Counted from the first letter of the stretch, positions 1 to 12,550 are shown. The stretch: DNA of 64,000 bases from Chimonanthus salicifolius (GCA_013350335.1 CM023539.1:28017043-28081042), one strand, 5' to 3'. Made by a program: numbers and translations. The notes: generated by a model not told the origin, from the sequence alone.

Positions 1-79
1 GACCGACATGGTAATGAAGGAAGCCACCTGGGAACTTGAATCAGAAATGAGAGCAGCTCATCATGAGTTATTTATGTAA
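1..79 (+). pseudogene. Ty3/gypsy polyprotein C-terminal tail (Tekay-1)
   Basis: This is the last part of a gypsy pol polyprotein, entering from the left edge of the window. After a one-base insertion near position 27 relative to the copy at 16641-16941, the frame reads EATWELESEMRAAHHELFM and stops with TAA at 77-79. That ending matches the integrase tail of the other gypsy copies here, with EEATWELESEMR followed by a short acidic or hydrophobic end. A chromodomain-like tail of this form is typical of Tekay/Del chromoviruses. The frameshift means it is not functional. The 3' LTR begins 60 bp downstream. Confidence 0.85.
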
Positions 80-120
80 TTTATTTGAAACCCTACTTCG
101 CTCGATTTTTGGGATGAAAT

Positions 121-139
121 TTTCAAAAGAGGGTAACAT
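121..139 (+). other. Polypurine tract of Tekay-1
   Basis: The purine-rich stretch AAAAGAGGGTAA lies directly before the 3' LTR start TGTAACACCCCGG. The same tract stands before the LTR at 17001. In LTR elements this tract primes plus-strand DNA synthesis. Confidence 0.7.
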
Positions 140-2053
140 TGTAACACCCCGGATTTTCATTACATAAATATACATTGAAATGGTTCATTTAAATTGCTAT
201 TCAATGGAATTTGAGTTTTAAATAGTTGAAATGGACCTTAGATGGGTAAGGAGTGGAGTCAATTACCCAATTAAGACCCAATGGATCATGGGTAAGTCTG
301 ATTTTAAAGTAATAGGGTAAGTGCAAAGAAATGGGTCAATTACCCCATTGGGACCCAATGGGTCATAGATGAACTGATTTTAAAGTAAATGGGTAAGGTT
401 AAATTAATTGGGTTAGCTACCCAATTAAGATCCAATGCATAAATCCACCTCATTAAGTGAGGTGGCATGTATGTGAGGTGGCATTGCCATGTGGCATGCA
501 TGGAAGCCAACTAGGCAAGGTGCTACATCATCAAATAATATGGCTAAGATGGGACCCACGTGCCATGTACATGCAAGGTTGGCTAAGTCATGGTTGACTT
601 GGTCAACCATGAGTGAGTTCAAAGGAATTAAGTTAATGCTTGAGTTGAGTTGAGTTGAATGGGAAGTTGAGGAGACTTCCATCTCAAGGTGAGTTAAGTG
701 GGAAGATGGAGAGTTTCCATCTCATGAAGGATGAAACCCAAGGAAAAATCATTGGAAGGCAAAGAGGCTGAAGTCAAAGAGTCTCCTTGGTTAAGCCAAG
801 GGACTCCTTGGTTGGACAAATAATAAAGATAGGAAATGAAAAGGCTTGGGTAGTTACTTAAAAGATACCAACCAAGGGGCACACCACACCCCTTGGCCGA
901 ACCCCATCTCTTGCACATCAAGAGGTTTTCTCTCCTCTTCTCCTCTCTTCTATCTCTCTTCCACTTACACCATTGTACTTGGAGAATTGCTGAAGAACAA
1001 AGGAAGGAAAGAAGGATTAAAGAAGGAATTCAGACTAAAAAATAAACAAAGGAGACGGGAAAGAATGTATGGTTTTGAGTTTAACACTATAGGATTAAGA
1101 TTACGGGTGAACCATAGTTTTAGCCATGGTGTGGCTGAACCTATGGGTTCTATATTCAATTGAAAAGGGCTGGCCAAACTATCATAGAGCCATAGAATTA
1201 GAAATCCATTCAATGATTGGTAACGGGATTGAAACAAACTATCAAAGGATGGAATCCAAAACCATGTTATAATGGTACCCAGATTGGAATATATTATAAA
1301 AAGACTCTAGCCTTGGCTAGTGGGTGTAGCAAGTACACTAAGACCTATATGTAACGCCCCGCCCCATTTCACTGAAATCAGAGTCTATTTTTTTTAAAAA
1401 ATGAAAGTGACAAAGGCCGCGGGACGTCACGACGCGAGTTGAGTCCGAGCTTCTAAAGCCTGGCCCTTAACTGGCCAACCCTACGTGTGCGTGGAACTAA
1501 GTCCACGAAGAACGGTTCACACGTAGAAGTAAGCTTGCGGAATATTAAACTAAATGCGGAAATTATAATAGAGTCTATCCTACCGATTTTTAGATAGCAA
1601 GGAAGATATATTCATTTAATTACTAAAATACCTCAAAATCACAGTGTCTAAAATAAAATCCAAAACATAGCAAGTAATCTAAATTATTACATTCTGACGA
1701 GCTAAGCTACTCAAATTACATTTCCAAAATAAATCTTAAATAAACTAAGTAGCTCGCTTCCCCAAGCTCCTAAGCTTGGCTCCCTGTCTCATCCTTCGTT
1801 TCTGCCATCTCCTGCTGTCATCAGCTAGGGTAGAAGTAGGGCATTAGACAACGCGCCCAGTAGGACTCCGAGTAGGGCTAACACATGGATTAGTGATAAC
1901 AAGCATATAGATAATAATATAATGAAAACCATAAAATGAATGCCATGCCATGGGTGTCAATGTCATGAGTCCCACCCATCATCCTCACCATTGTACAATG
2001 TCCTTTTTCCAATCATATATAAAATCCCCCTTGATGGCAAAGCCTCATCAAGG

Positions 2054-2235
2054 TATCCCCATGGTTGCTTCTCGGTCGCCCCGATGGAGCATGGACTCTT
2101 GTTATATCTCAACAAAATCAATATATCCCCATGTTTGCTTCTCGGTCGCCCCGACAGAGCATGGACTCCGGTTATAGCACCTCAGGCTATCCCCATGTTT
2201 GCTTCTCGGTCGCCCCGACGGAGCATGGACTCCGG
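2054..2235 (-). repeat. Three-unit minisatellite in class A LTR
   Basis: Three units of 64-70 bp begin at 2054, 2124 and 2188. Each contains TATCCCCATG, TTGCTTCTCGGTCGCCCCG and GGAGCATGGACTC (AGAGCATGGACTC in the second). The same block is present as one to two units in other LTR copies (25070, 12850, 15818, 49370), so unit number varies between insertions. Confidence 0.85.
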
Positions 2236-2632
2236 TTTCATTATTTTCCCGCCCATGCCATGCATGAGATGTAAATGCATTATGTTATGTAATATATATA
2301 ATTCATAGCCTTCATATATAATTCATAGCCTAATCATATAATTCATGGCCTTCAAATATAATTCATAGTCTTACATATAATTCATATCCTTAAAATCCAT
2401 CATAAACATATTATAGAATTACCAAAATAATTCAATAAAACATCCATACACACATAGTCCATGGCTTACAACAAGGTTGGAATCCTACCAAATACTGGCT
2501 AGTATTCCTTAGCGTTTCCGTCTGATAATCCGGTCACTGATACGCACACCGCTTGCGATATCTGATACCTTATTACATATGAATAATCAGCCCATGTTTT
2601 TAACCATTTAAATCCATTAATCATACCTTAGC

Positions 2633-3726
2633 GGGGTTCGGCCATACACCATGGCCGAACCTCACTAACTAGGTTTGTGGGTCCCATTTAATCCATTAAT
2701 TATTTTAATTACATGAGTCTAAAAACCAACCACCCTAGGCTTTATTAATCACACATAAGGTTGTTACTTAGAGCCCCTAAGTCCATGACCATCTCCCATG
2801 GGGTTCGGCCATGTACCATGGCCGAACCCATGGTTCTTGAATTTGGCCATTATTTACGGTTTCACCACTCTTCCTCCACGGTTAAGTTCTCATTTCATTC
2901 CTCCATTCTTAGACCCATAATTGATCCATAGACTTGGATCCTTTAATGACTCATTAGCCATGACACAACATCATAAAAAATCAGCCACTTAATTACCCTA
3001 ATCCCATTAATTAATCATATACTTAGCTCCATACTTAGCCCATCAATTGGCTTGTAAAATGGGTCATGGGTTCTACCATACACCATGGCCGAACCCATGA
3101 TGTCTTTTACCCATTTTTCTTAGGCCTATTTACCACATTTAGATTCAAAATAAGTCCCTCCATGAGGGGGTTTAAATCATACCTTTAAATCATCATTAAG
3201 TATATTTTTGGGTCCATCAAGGCTACCAATATTCTCCATTATTTTTTCATATTTTACACCCATTAAAATTCCAAATACATCACCATAGGGTTCGGCCATA
3301 CACCATGGCCGAACCCATGGTTCATGGTTCATCTTCCTCTACCACCTTTGAGGCCATTAAAAATCATTAATACCTTCCATGATTTTCTTCACTAAGATCC
3401 CTTTAAATTTTACAAACATTTGACCCTTTTAAGCCTCCAATTCATTAATACATTACTCCATGTTCTCCATCCTTTTAAACCCATTTAAAACCACATTACA
3501 TTACCATAAGGTTCATCCTCATCCATACCTTTTTAGGCCATTAAAAATCATTCATATCTCCCATAAATTTCCTCATTTACAATCCCTTTAAAAATTACCA
3601 CGTTTAATCATTAAAACCCTAACAATCATCAATCATCCTCCATGGCTTCCATTCTTTATAACCTCATTAAAATCACTTAATCACCAACCATGGGGTTCGG
3701 CCATACTACATGGCCGAACCCTATGG
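2633..3726. repeat. Class A hairpin array (5 inverted repeats)
   Basis: Inverted repeats sit at about 2633-2662, 2795-2834, 3065-3099, 3287-3320 and 3689-3726. Each has a left arm GGTTCGGCCAT and a right arm ATGGCCGAACC around a 2-6 bp loop. In several the stem extends through CCATGG on both sides. The copy at 3065 has a damaged left arm. Spacing is irregular (about 160-400 bp) and the sequence between hairpins is unrelated. Confidence 0.9.
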
Positions 3727-5109
3727 TCCATGGTTCTTTCCAAAAATTACATACATCCATGCTTAATTAATACATAATGTCCTTTATACATCCATTTATT
3801 TTTCTTAATCTCCCCTTCCCATTTTGTCCATTTCTCACTTCATCTTTTGGATGGATTTTAAATCCACTGCCCATGATATTTTTGGCCACCATCTAAGAAA
3901 TGGATTCCATTTTTAAACCATAAAAACTTAATATTTTGTTTAGAGATACTTACAATCCGACGGCTCCTCCGACTTTTCTTTCTCCTCTTAGATTCCTTGG
4001 CCTTTCTCCTTCTTCTCCTTGGTTGGTAGGCCAAGATGAGCTTGATCAATGGTATCCCCAATGCTTGGGTTCGGCCAACATGGGGTGTGTTTGAAAGAGG
4101 GAGAGGAGGAGATGGTGAGAAAGAAGATACTAAGCCTTGATCTTGGAGTGGTGGCTTATGCTTTGAGTTTTTTCTTCTCTTCTTCTTTTCTCCTTAGTTT
4201 TCTTCTTCCTTCCTTGAGTGTGGGGGACGGCAATGAGAGGGAGGAAGAGAGGAAGAGAGTGAGATAAGAGTGGGATTTGAGAGATGAGATGAAAACCATC
4301 TCCTTTTGGTTCCTTAGACTACACTCAACCATTAATTCTCCCACCAACCAACATGGGCTAATGTGCTTAGTGGTGGTAGTTGAGATAAAACCACCACTAA
4401 GCCAACGGTTTTGGCCTTTGGAGATGAGATGGTTTTGGTCTTCCATTTGACCATTTGACCAACTTAATTAATATGATTAATTAAATTCTTAACTTAGGTT
4501 AATTAATCCCCATTTAATCTCCTTTTAATCTACTTGATTCCTCTCCATGTATCCACCCATAATTGACAAATTCAACCATGGTGGCCGGCCCCACCAATCC
4601 TTGGTCCACACGCCACCTCACTTGGTGAGGTGGAGGTGGGCCCCATTCGGCCATGTCACCTTGGTCTATTCACCACTAGCTTAGGTGATTTAATTAAATC
4701 CATTTCAACTACTTGGATCACCATTGGGCCCATGGCCCAATTACATTCACCTCCTGCCCATTTACCTTAGAGCTTACATCATCTTGATCCATTGGGTCCC
4801 AAATGGGTATTGGGTCCAATTTGACCATCCTTGGTCCAATTGACCATTTAAATGAATTTAATCCAATCCATGGTCCATTGGGCCATAATTGGGCCTTTGT
4901 CCAAATTTTGATCCATTTACCATCTATTCCATTAAAATTCCCAATTTCCATCATTAAAATAAATAATAGCCACATATATATTGATTAAAAATTTCGGGCT
5001 ATTACACTATACAGAAGATGAAATCTATGTTTAAATAATATTAGGAGTGAATTTCATGAAGAAGGGTCAAGCCAAATATGCAAACAAAGAAGACTGACAA
5101 AAAGTTTGT

Positions 5110-5679
5110 TGACTGAATCTGGGATTCAGTCAACTGAACTGGTGTTGGCCGAAACAGAATACAGTTTTTGGGAGTTTCAGCCGACTGAATCTTGTGATTC
5201 AGTCGCCTGAACATGGTCTGGATTAAAATATATGCGATATAATGGTGTTTCAGCAGACTGAATCTAGGATTCAGTCAACTGAAAATAGACATATCAAATA
5301 AGCAAAGTAATCTGGTGTGTTTCAGTCAATTGAAGGGATGCTTATTGAACACTTAAAGGTTTGGTTGGTAATTCAGCCGACTGAATCTTTGATTCAATCG
5401 ACTGAATGTGAACTAGTTGAACGAACAAACAAATAATCTGATCCTAAGTCAGCCGACTGAATTTGTGATTCAGTCGACTGAACTAGTATTGACCAAGAAT
5501 ACAGAGGGTTTGACTCAGAGTCAGTCGACTGAAAGGTTACGAGTCATGATTAAACATTTCTGAGTTGTGTTTCAACCGACTGAATATATATTTCAGTCAA
5601 CTGAAAATCTGCGGGTAAGACAGAGGACTGTATCTGGACATGATTCAGTCGATTAAATCCCTGATTCAGTCGACTAAAT
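5110..5679. repeat. Class B palindrome array in Tekay-1 LTR
   Basis: Around seven paired motifs of the form CGACTGAATC...GATTCAGTCGACTGAA occur at 60-100 bp spacing. The core TTCAGTCGACTGAA is a perfect 14-bp palindrome with a GTCGAC centre. Individual copies differ by one or two bases (CAACTGAA, CGCCTGAA). It occupies the place taken by the TTCGGCCAT hairpins in class A LTRs. Confidence 0.9.
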
Positions 5680-7080
5680 TGAAAACAATAATTTTTAAAT
5701 ATTTTTCAGATGTTACTATTCATCTGGCAGGATGTAAGGGATGATGAAAATTAAATGGATAGTCCGATTGATTTATTTATGTGACTAAATAAGGAAAGGA
5801 GATTGGCAAAGGGTTACGATTCGTTGTGATGTGATCGTTGAACGTTATCTTCACAAAACAGCAAGGATAATTTACTGGATGTTGGTAGGATTTCTACCTT
5901 GTTGAGACACTGCGGATTATATATCTGTTACTGGTTTTTATTCTAAATGTGATGATTTACTTTGGTTAAACAATTGATATATGTATATGGACTGATTTTC
6001 AAATGGTGTTATGTAATTTGAAATGAAATGGCATTATTGCATTCATGATCTCATGCATGGCATGGGAGGGAGTATATGGGATAGCAAGCCAAGTTATGAG
6101 CTGTCCAGACATGACTTGGGGCTTGAGACTAGCTTGTATGAAGCTATGTGAACTATTGATATTTTGGCCTTGTTCGGGATTGCTAGGAATGGGTACAGCA
6201 TAGTATGGGCCAAAGAGCTCCTGGATAAACAGTCCCGAAACCCTGCGCAGAGGGAGGAGTCCACACTCCATCAGTAATTCTAATTAACATACGTGGGGAG
6301 GTATAACAGTGACTTGGTGGTGTCGTCACAAAACACTGCGGACGTAAATGGCCAAGGGAACACCTGATATTGCTTTATTTATCAAGGAAACGATTGATAT
6401 GACTTGTGTTGTGATTGGGTGAGAGATCATTGGCATATGACACCCATGACATGACCCATACATTAACATGATTTTGATATGAGTATCATGCGTTGTTTTT
6501 AATACTATAAGATGTTTTACAGTTTTAATATGATGTACTTATCTTGATTTTTATATTGATCTTATGTGTACATAACCCTATTTGGAATTCCTACTGGGTG
6601 CGTTGACTAACGCCCTACTTCTACCCTATAGATGATGAAACAGGAAATGACAAGGACAGGGGACATGATGGGAGCCAAGCATAGGAGCTTGGGCAGATTC
6701 ATTCTTATATTACTTAGCTTGATTTTGGAATGATGTATTGAGATAACTGATATTTTTGGGATTGTAATAACTTAGAATTATTTTGCTATGGTTTGATATT
6801 AATTAAATTTCAGTTAATTATATGGTGATTGGCTTCCTTACTTATTAATGTCATGTATATGAATGGTGCCTTATTCATATGTTATTTCCGCAATTATTTG
6901 TAAAGCGTGTGAAGTGTTTAAGTGGACTTAGTCAACGTACACGTAATAGTGACCAGTTAAGGGTCGAGTTTGGAAACTCGGACTTAGCTCGCGTCATGAT
7001 GTACCCCTCTCTCTCTCACTCATTTATAAAAAAAAATATACTATGATTTTTGGTGAGTGAAAAAGGGCAGGGGCGTTACA

Positions 7081-7434
7081 GTTCCTTAATTGGGGAAAAT
7101 TGCCTAGATATCACATAGTATTTCTTATTTTGAGGAGATTCTCTAGATATCACATGATGTTTCTTGTTCGGAGGAGGGAGAACCTATTTCGCTATGTTTA
7201 ATAAATCTACATTTTATATTGATTGTCCTTCCCTTGTTGTTGTTTTTCTCATCCAAGGTTGTTCTCAGATTGAATGCTTATAGTGTGATTCTCGTCAAAG
7301 TAAATTAATCTAGCCCCCGTGTAGCAGACTTTGAAGAGTCGGTCAGTTGGGATTCTTATCTGTCAATGAGACATGATACAATATTAATCTTATTTTGCAA
7401 GAATCAACACTTTCGGTTTCGCTCTTAAACCAAC
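7081..7434 (-). mobile_element. 5' leader and PBS of a minus-strand Tekay element (Tekay-B)
   Basis: This segment aligns along its whole length with 34052-34410, the leader of the better preserved - strand element, differing at scattered bases. Read on the - strand it starts next to an LTR end, then a degenerate primer-binding site (rc at 7421-7432, GCTCTTAAACCA), then non-coding leader toward gag. The gag is not seen: at 7081 the sequence meets the end of Tekay-1, which inserted in this leader. The rest of Tekay-B would lie left of the window. Confidence 0.8.
7421..7432 (-). other. Degenerate tRNA-iMet primer-binding site
   Basis: The reverse complement reads TGGTTTAAGAGC, compared with the intact TGGTATCAGAGC at 34397-34408. 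It directly abuts the LTR end at 7435 after CAAC. Confidence 0.75.
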
Positions 7435-7793
7435 TGTAACGCCACGCCCTTTTTCACTCGTGTAAAAATCAGAGTATATTCTTTTTTAAAAACATGAGTG
7501 AGAGAGGACAGGGTCATCACGACGCGAGTCAAGTCCGAGTTTCCAAAATCGGACCCTTAACTGATCACTATTACATGTGCGTGGACTAAGTCCACTAAAA
7601 CATTTTCACATGCTTTTCTTAATACTTGAGGAATAATTTATATGAATAAGATGTATTCATATTCTTCTCATCATTTGGCAAGGAAAACCAATCACCATAA
7701 AAATTCCAATAAACTTAACGATTATCAAACCATAGCAAATAAGTTCTAAGTTATTACAATCCAAAATGTAAGTCCTCCCAATACGTCATTGAA
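7435..7793 (-). mobile_element. Tekay LTR 3'-end fragment, minus strand
   Basis: The fragment starts TGTAACGCCACGCCC, the reverse complement of the LTR 3' end, and follows 34411-34770 closely up to CCTCCCAATACGTCATTGAAAT. At 7793/7794 it changes without transition into + strand reverse transcriptase sequence. It may be the 3' end of the same LTR whose 5' end survives at 29304-29457, with Tekay-2 lying between. Confidence 0.75.
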
Positions 7794-9653
7794 ATCTTAG
7801 GACATGTCATATCAAAGGAAGGAATAGCCATGAACCTAGCTAAGGTGGCAGCAGTTAGAAACTGGAAAGTTCCAAGGAATGTGACCGAAATCCGCAGCTT
7901 TGTGGGATTGGCAGGTTATTATCGGAACTTTATTATGGACTTCTCCAAGATTACAGCTCCACTCACCAAACTCACTTAGAAAGGAGTCAAATTTGAATGG
8001 TCTGATGCATGCAACAGAAGGTTTGAAGACTTGAAGAAGAAGCTTACGACTGCTCCTATTCTGATTTTGCCAAAAAGAGGCAAGGGCTATGAAGTATACT
8101 GTGATGCTTCAGGAGAAGGACTTGGGTGTTCTCTTACTCAAGGCAGCTGAAAATCCATGAACGCCACTACCCCACACATGATCTGGTATTAGCCGCAGTG
8201 GTTTTCGCTCTCAAAAGCTGGAGACAGCTATCTTTATGGCGAGAAATTTGAGGTATTTTCATATCACAAAAGTTTGAAATATCTGTTTCATCAGAAGGAA
8301 CTCAACATGAGGCAGCTCAGATGGATGGAGTATCTACAAGATTATAAGTTCGCACTTCGATATCATTCCGGCAAGGCAAACAAAGTAGCGGATGCCCTCA
8401 GTCGCATGACACATGCAACAGTGGCCACTTTGATTATGAAAGAATGGGAGATGTTGACCAGCATCCGGGAATTCAATTTGTATATCAAGGAATATGGGAG
8501 TATGTATAATCTGATGGTATGGTCCAGCATGGTTTCCAAGATTGAGCAAGAACAGCGAACAAATCCGGAATTGGAAGAAATATGGGCTAAGATGTCTACT
8601 GGTGAGGTTGTACCGGAATGGGAATTACGACTAGGACAAGGTCTCCTATTCTGAGGCTGGACATATGTACCTCAAAGTTGCAGAAGAGAGTTGTTGATTG
8701 AAGCACATCAAACAAAACTCTTTATTCACCCAGGTAGCACCAAGATGTACCATAATCTAAAAAGGCATTATCGGTGGCATGGACTTAAAAGAGATGTAGC
8801 TAATTTTATTTCTCATTGCCTGACTTGTCAGTAAGTCAAGGCAAAATATCAGAAATCCACCAGGATTACTCAAACCCTTACCAGTGCCGGAATGGAAATG
8901 GGAACATATTTCCATGGATTTTGTGAGAGGGTTGCCAAGGTCATCAAAGGCTAACGATGCAATATGGGTTGTGGTAGATCGATTGACCAATTCTGCACAT
9001 TTTCTCCCAATCAAGATGACAGATTCATCTGAGACTTTGGGACGACGATATATAAAGGATATCATCAGGCTACATGGTATACCCAGGACTATTGTGTCCG
9101 ACAGAGATGGCCGATTCATTGGCAGGGTGTGGTAGAGCATGCAGTCGGCTATGGGGACCAACTTGTTGATCAGCACAGCTTTCCATCCACGGACTGATGG
9201 ACAATCAGAGAGGACAATACAAACATTGGAGGATATGCTGAGAGCTTGCACTGTTAGACTTCAAGGGTGGTTGGGAAGATCATTTACCACTGGTTGAGTT
9301 CTCGTACAACAATAGTTACCATGCAGGTCTCAGGATGGCTCCATTTGAGGAGTTGTATGGTAGACCCGTAAATCACCAGTGTGTTGGACAGAGGCTGGTG
9401 AGCCTGCACTTATTGGACCTGATCTGGTTGGAGAGACCACATAACAGATTAAGGTGACACGATAACATCTGCTCACTACACAAAGTCGTCAGAAGAGCTA
9501 CGCTGACAAGAGAAGAAGATTCCTTCAGTTTGAGGTGGGAGACTTAGTGTGCTTAAAGGTCTCGTCACGAAAGGGACACATGCGATTTGGAAAGAAAGGG
9601 AAGTTGTCACCTAGATTTGTGGGACCCTTTCCAATCCAAAAGAGGCTGGGGGA
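7794..9653 (+). pseudogene. Ty3/gypsy pol fragment: RT end, RNase H, integrase (Tekay-2)
   Basis: The fragment opens inside reverse transcriptase with LGHVIS, then SFVGLAGYYRNFIMDFSK, the RT thumb. A stop interrupts near 7978. RNase H follows ([12 protein letters not shown] near 8090, then HYPTHDL-like text with indels, and DALSRM near 8395). The integrase zinc region (HPGSTKMYH, then CLTCQ) is at 8725-8832, followed by a TAA. The catalytic core shows MDFVRGLP near 8915, VSDRDGRF near 9098 and DGQSERTIQ near 9200, so the D,D,E residues are legible. More stops occur at 8653 and 9133, with frame changes after 9240. gag, protease and most of RT are absent. At 9653 the frame is split by a solo LTR and resumes at 16641. 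Confidence 0.9.
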
Positions 9654-11704
9654 TGTAATACCCCTGATTTTTAGTTTCTCAATATTTACAGGAAATTGCC
9701 ATTGAAAGTGTGAATTAATGGATATGGACCTTATATGGGTAAAGGATTGGGTCAATTGCCCAATTAAGACCCAATGAATTGTGGATATGGTGGCAATTGG
9801 AATAATTGGGTAAGATGTATTCAATTGGGTCAAAGTTGTTAATTGGGTCAAAATGTCCAATTGGGACCCAATGGGTCGTGTTTGACTTGGTTGACCACCA
9901 AGTGAGTTGAGTTAAATTAAATGAGTTAAGTTGGACGGTTGACATTTTAAATTCAAATTCAAAACAATGGGAAGGGCGGTTTGTATTTTAAATTTAAATT
10001 CAAATAATGGGTTGGACGGTTTGTATTTCAAATTCAAATGAGATGGAGGAGTTATGATCAATTCAAATTCAAAACAAAGGTATGGATGCACGTTGGGGAA
10101 GAGGTTGGTTTTATTTCAAAATTCAAATGTTGGAAGTGTAACACCCTGGAATTTCAAAGATAACAATTTACATGAATTTATCCATATTTACAGAATTGCC
10201 ATTGTGATATATTTGATTTGAATTTAAATGGGTCAATGGTTCAATCAAGACCCAATGGTTAGTAATCTTGTTTACAAAACAAATGAATGGATGAAATGTA
10301 CTCAAATGGGTCAAGAGTTGTAATTGGGTCAAATGGATCCAAATGGCCAAATGGGACCCAATGGGTCGAGATGGACATGATTAATCATGGAGTGAGCTCA
10401 AAACTTAGTTGATTTAAGTTTTCATTAATTGAGTTTGGTTTGAGTTGAAATGAATGGTGGAGTTTAGTTGAACTAAACTTATGAGTTGAATTTATTAGTT
10501 GAGTTACATGAGAGTTGTGACTCAATTTCTAATGTTTTACACGTTGGAAGGTAACAAGGGAGGGGGAGTTTCATTTCAAGAATGAAACTCCCACATGGGA
10601 CGTTGATAAGCATTAAGGAGGGGACGGTTACACATGGGCTGCATCAAGGGAGAGAAGTTATTGATTTCAAAAATTCAAATTCAAATTCAAAACCATGGGG
10701 ACATTGGTTGCATGAGGCTTTTCATGCATGTAACATCTACTAAAGAGATAAGTGGGGTGGCTGTTTTGAGAGTTACAAATACAAAGTTAACCAAGGGGCT
10801 AGTCATTGGAACATGGAGAGTTTTATTTAAAAGTTGAAACTCCAAGATAGATATTAAACCAATAGGAGTTACAAAGTGTCTTCACACTTGTAGGAGGGGA
10901 GTTTCATTTCAAGAATGAAACTCTCACATGGGACGTTGATGAGGATCAAATGGGCTGAATGGAGCTGCTGTATTATAGAGTTACAAGAGAGGTTTTGACT
11001 TTTCAAATTCAAATATGATAAGACTACACGTTGGAGGAGGTGGTAAGGTTTCATCTCTAGATGAAACCCCCATGTGAGATGATAATGAGAGGAGGAAGAA
11101 AAGGAGAGCTTACACAAATACCATGCATGGAGACGTTGGAGGGTTCGGGAGTTTCATTTCATAATGAAACCCCCAAGTAACATAAAGGACTTTGATTAAG
11201 GTGAGGTGAGTTACACAAGGTTAATCTTGGGCTGGTTTTGGTTAAACAAAGGGTTCTCATTTTACTCTCTCTATCTCTCTCTCTTCCTTGGACGGTTATC
11301 ATCTCTCTAAGATCAAGAACAGCAGCTGGTTACTGATATGAAATCAGTCCTTGGTTGATTTATTTCACCAAGACAAAAGCATACATTGAGCAAAGGAGTT
11401 GGCATCAAGGTTTTCCATTCAAAGCCAATCTTCTATCGCTTTCTCTAATTCATACCTTAGCCGAATCATTTTAAGGACAGCAACAAAATCATCTTCGGCC
11501 AAGGAATCAAGAAGAAGGAGAGGCTAAGAAAGGGAAGGAACAAGCCGGAGTGAAGATCAATCGAAGGAGACACGGTATTAGTAAGTGCATTTTGAACCCT
11601 TGTTTAATAGATTGATTAAGAAAATGTGATCTGGCCATTGCATGGCCAGATCCATCAATGGTTTAAATATAGGAATATGATGTTTAAAGGTAGTAAAATA
11701 TGAA

Positions 11705-12550
11705 CCATAGGGTTCGGCCCTTTGGATGGCCGAACCCCATGAGAAAATTTGGTGAATTCTATGGTGTTTGAAAGACAAAAATCCATATTTTGAAGTGGGG
11801 GTTTTAAAGGATTTTTTATATGGAATTAAGGTTACTGTTTTGGATCAATTATGAGATAGCCGAATCAAGTAGTTTCCATGGTTAAGATGTGGAGCCTAAC
11901 ATGTACATAATTAATGGAAGCATTGTGTAAAGAGAACCATAGGGTTCGGCCATATGTATGGCCGAACCCCATGGACTGTTTTGTTGAATAATTGGGTTAA
12001 GTTTATGATGGACATTAGGTAATATTTATATGTTTTGATTTAAGAATAATACATGTTTATTTATGGAATTTGTATGGATAAATAATTAGCCAACATGAAT
12101 GATGGAAAAGGGGGATAAAAATCAGATTGGTGAGGTTCGGCCATGTGTATGGCCGAACCCCACTAATGGTAATTGTTGGACATAGTGGTTAGTTTATATG
12201 GAGATATGAAGGGTTTAAGAAGGATCAAATTAAGTAGTGAGGTTCGGCCATGAGTATGGCCGAACCCCACTAAGATGGTTTTATGTTAGGTGATGGAAGT
12301 TAGCTAGTTTAAAGCAAAGGTTGGTCTCAATGGCACAATCGTAATTATGGGTGAAATGATAAAAAATAAAATGATCATATGATTGGATAAATGGGCTGAA
12401 ATCAAAGTGGTAAGGTTTAGCTATAATGTATGGCCGAACCCTACCAAGGTTCATTTAGAAGTTTGGGTTAATTAGATGGTTTTAAGTAAATAAAAGAATG
12501 ACCAAAGTTTTAATGGGTGAGGTTCTTCCATGGCTTTGGCCGAACCCCAC
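11705..12550. repeat. Class A hairpin array (6 inverted repeats)
   Basis: Hairpins begin near 11708, 11943, 12125, 12239, 12412 and 12519. Arms are GGTTCGGCC(AT) and ATGGCCGAACCCC. The fifth and sixth have decayed left arms (GGTTTAGCTAT, GGTTCTTCCAT) while the right arms stay intact. Confidence 0.9.

Larger units (their letters stand above)
1350..5006 (-). mobile_element. Class A solo LTR with TSD CTATA
   Basis: It begins TGTAACGCCCCGCCC and ends TCGGGCTATTACA, the reverse complement of the sense LTR (start TGTAATAGCCC, end GGGCGGGGCGTTACA). CTATA is found at 1345-1349 and again at 5007-5011, an exact 5-bp target duplication. There is no internal region, so this is a solo LTR of 3657 bp left by LTR-LTR recombination. 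Reading the + strand from left, it contains the conserved 3' end block, a 3-unit tandem repeat, five TTCGGCCAT hairpins and the AATTGGG-rich 5' zone near 4700-4900. No coding potential is credible inside it. Confidence 0.92.
140..7080 (+). mobile_element. Class B 3' LTR of Tekay-1, interrupted
   Basis: The LTR starts TGTAACACCCCGG at 140 and ends GGGGCGTTACA at 7080. It is split by the solo LTR at 1350-5006 with duplicated target CTATA, so the LTR itself is about 3.28 kb. In order it holds a zone rich in CCCAATTGGG words (to about 430), a GAGTTGA-rich zone, a leader-like stretch ending near 1340, the SalI-type palindrome array (5110-5679), the motif CTCATGCATGGCATGGG, a CTACTGGGTGCGTT hairpin near 6590, CCAAGCATAGGAGCTTGGG near 6697, and the terminal hairpins. 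The base after the LTR begins GTTCC. The host sequence at 7081 continues a - strand 5' leader without loss compared with 34052, so this is an insertion whose left end lies outside the window. Confidence 0.85.

Noticed and set aside
846..1163. 105-codon + strand open frame as a gene
   Set aside because: It lies in the non-coding leader part of a class B LTR; equivalent positions in other copies (17759, 37782) have different frames and no conserved protein.
2633..3726. Each TTCGGCCAT hairpin as a separate MITE or foldback insertion
   Set aside because: No target duplications flank single hairpins, and orthologous positions in other LTR copies all carry them, so they are part of the LTR.
1350..5006. 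A DNA transposon, suggested by inverted TGTAACGCCCCG-like ends
   Set aside because: TG...CA ends, 5-bp duplications, and identical units flanking gag-pol with PBS and polypurine tract show these are LTRs; the inverted similarity at the ends is short.
8757..9251. 164-codon minus-strand open frame
   Set aside because: It is antisense to the Tekay-2 integrase core, which has legible D, D and E motifs on the plus strand.
11705..12550. Regularly spaced short palindromes that resemble a CRISPR array
   Set aside because: Spacing is irregular (100-240 bp), repeats are hairpins inside a plant LTR with a target duplication, and there are no cas genes.
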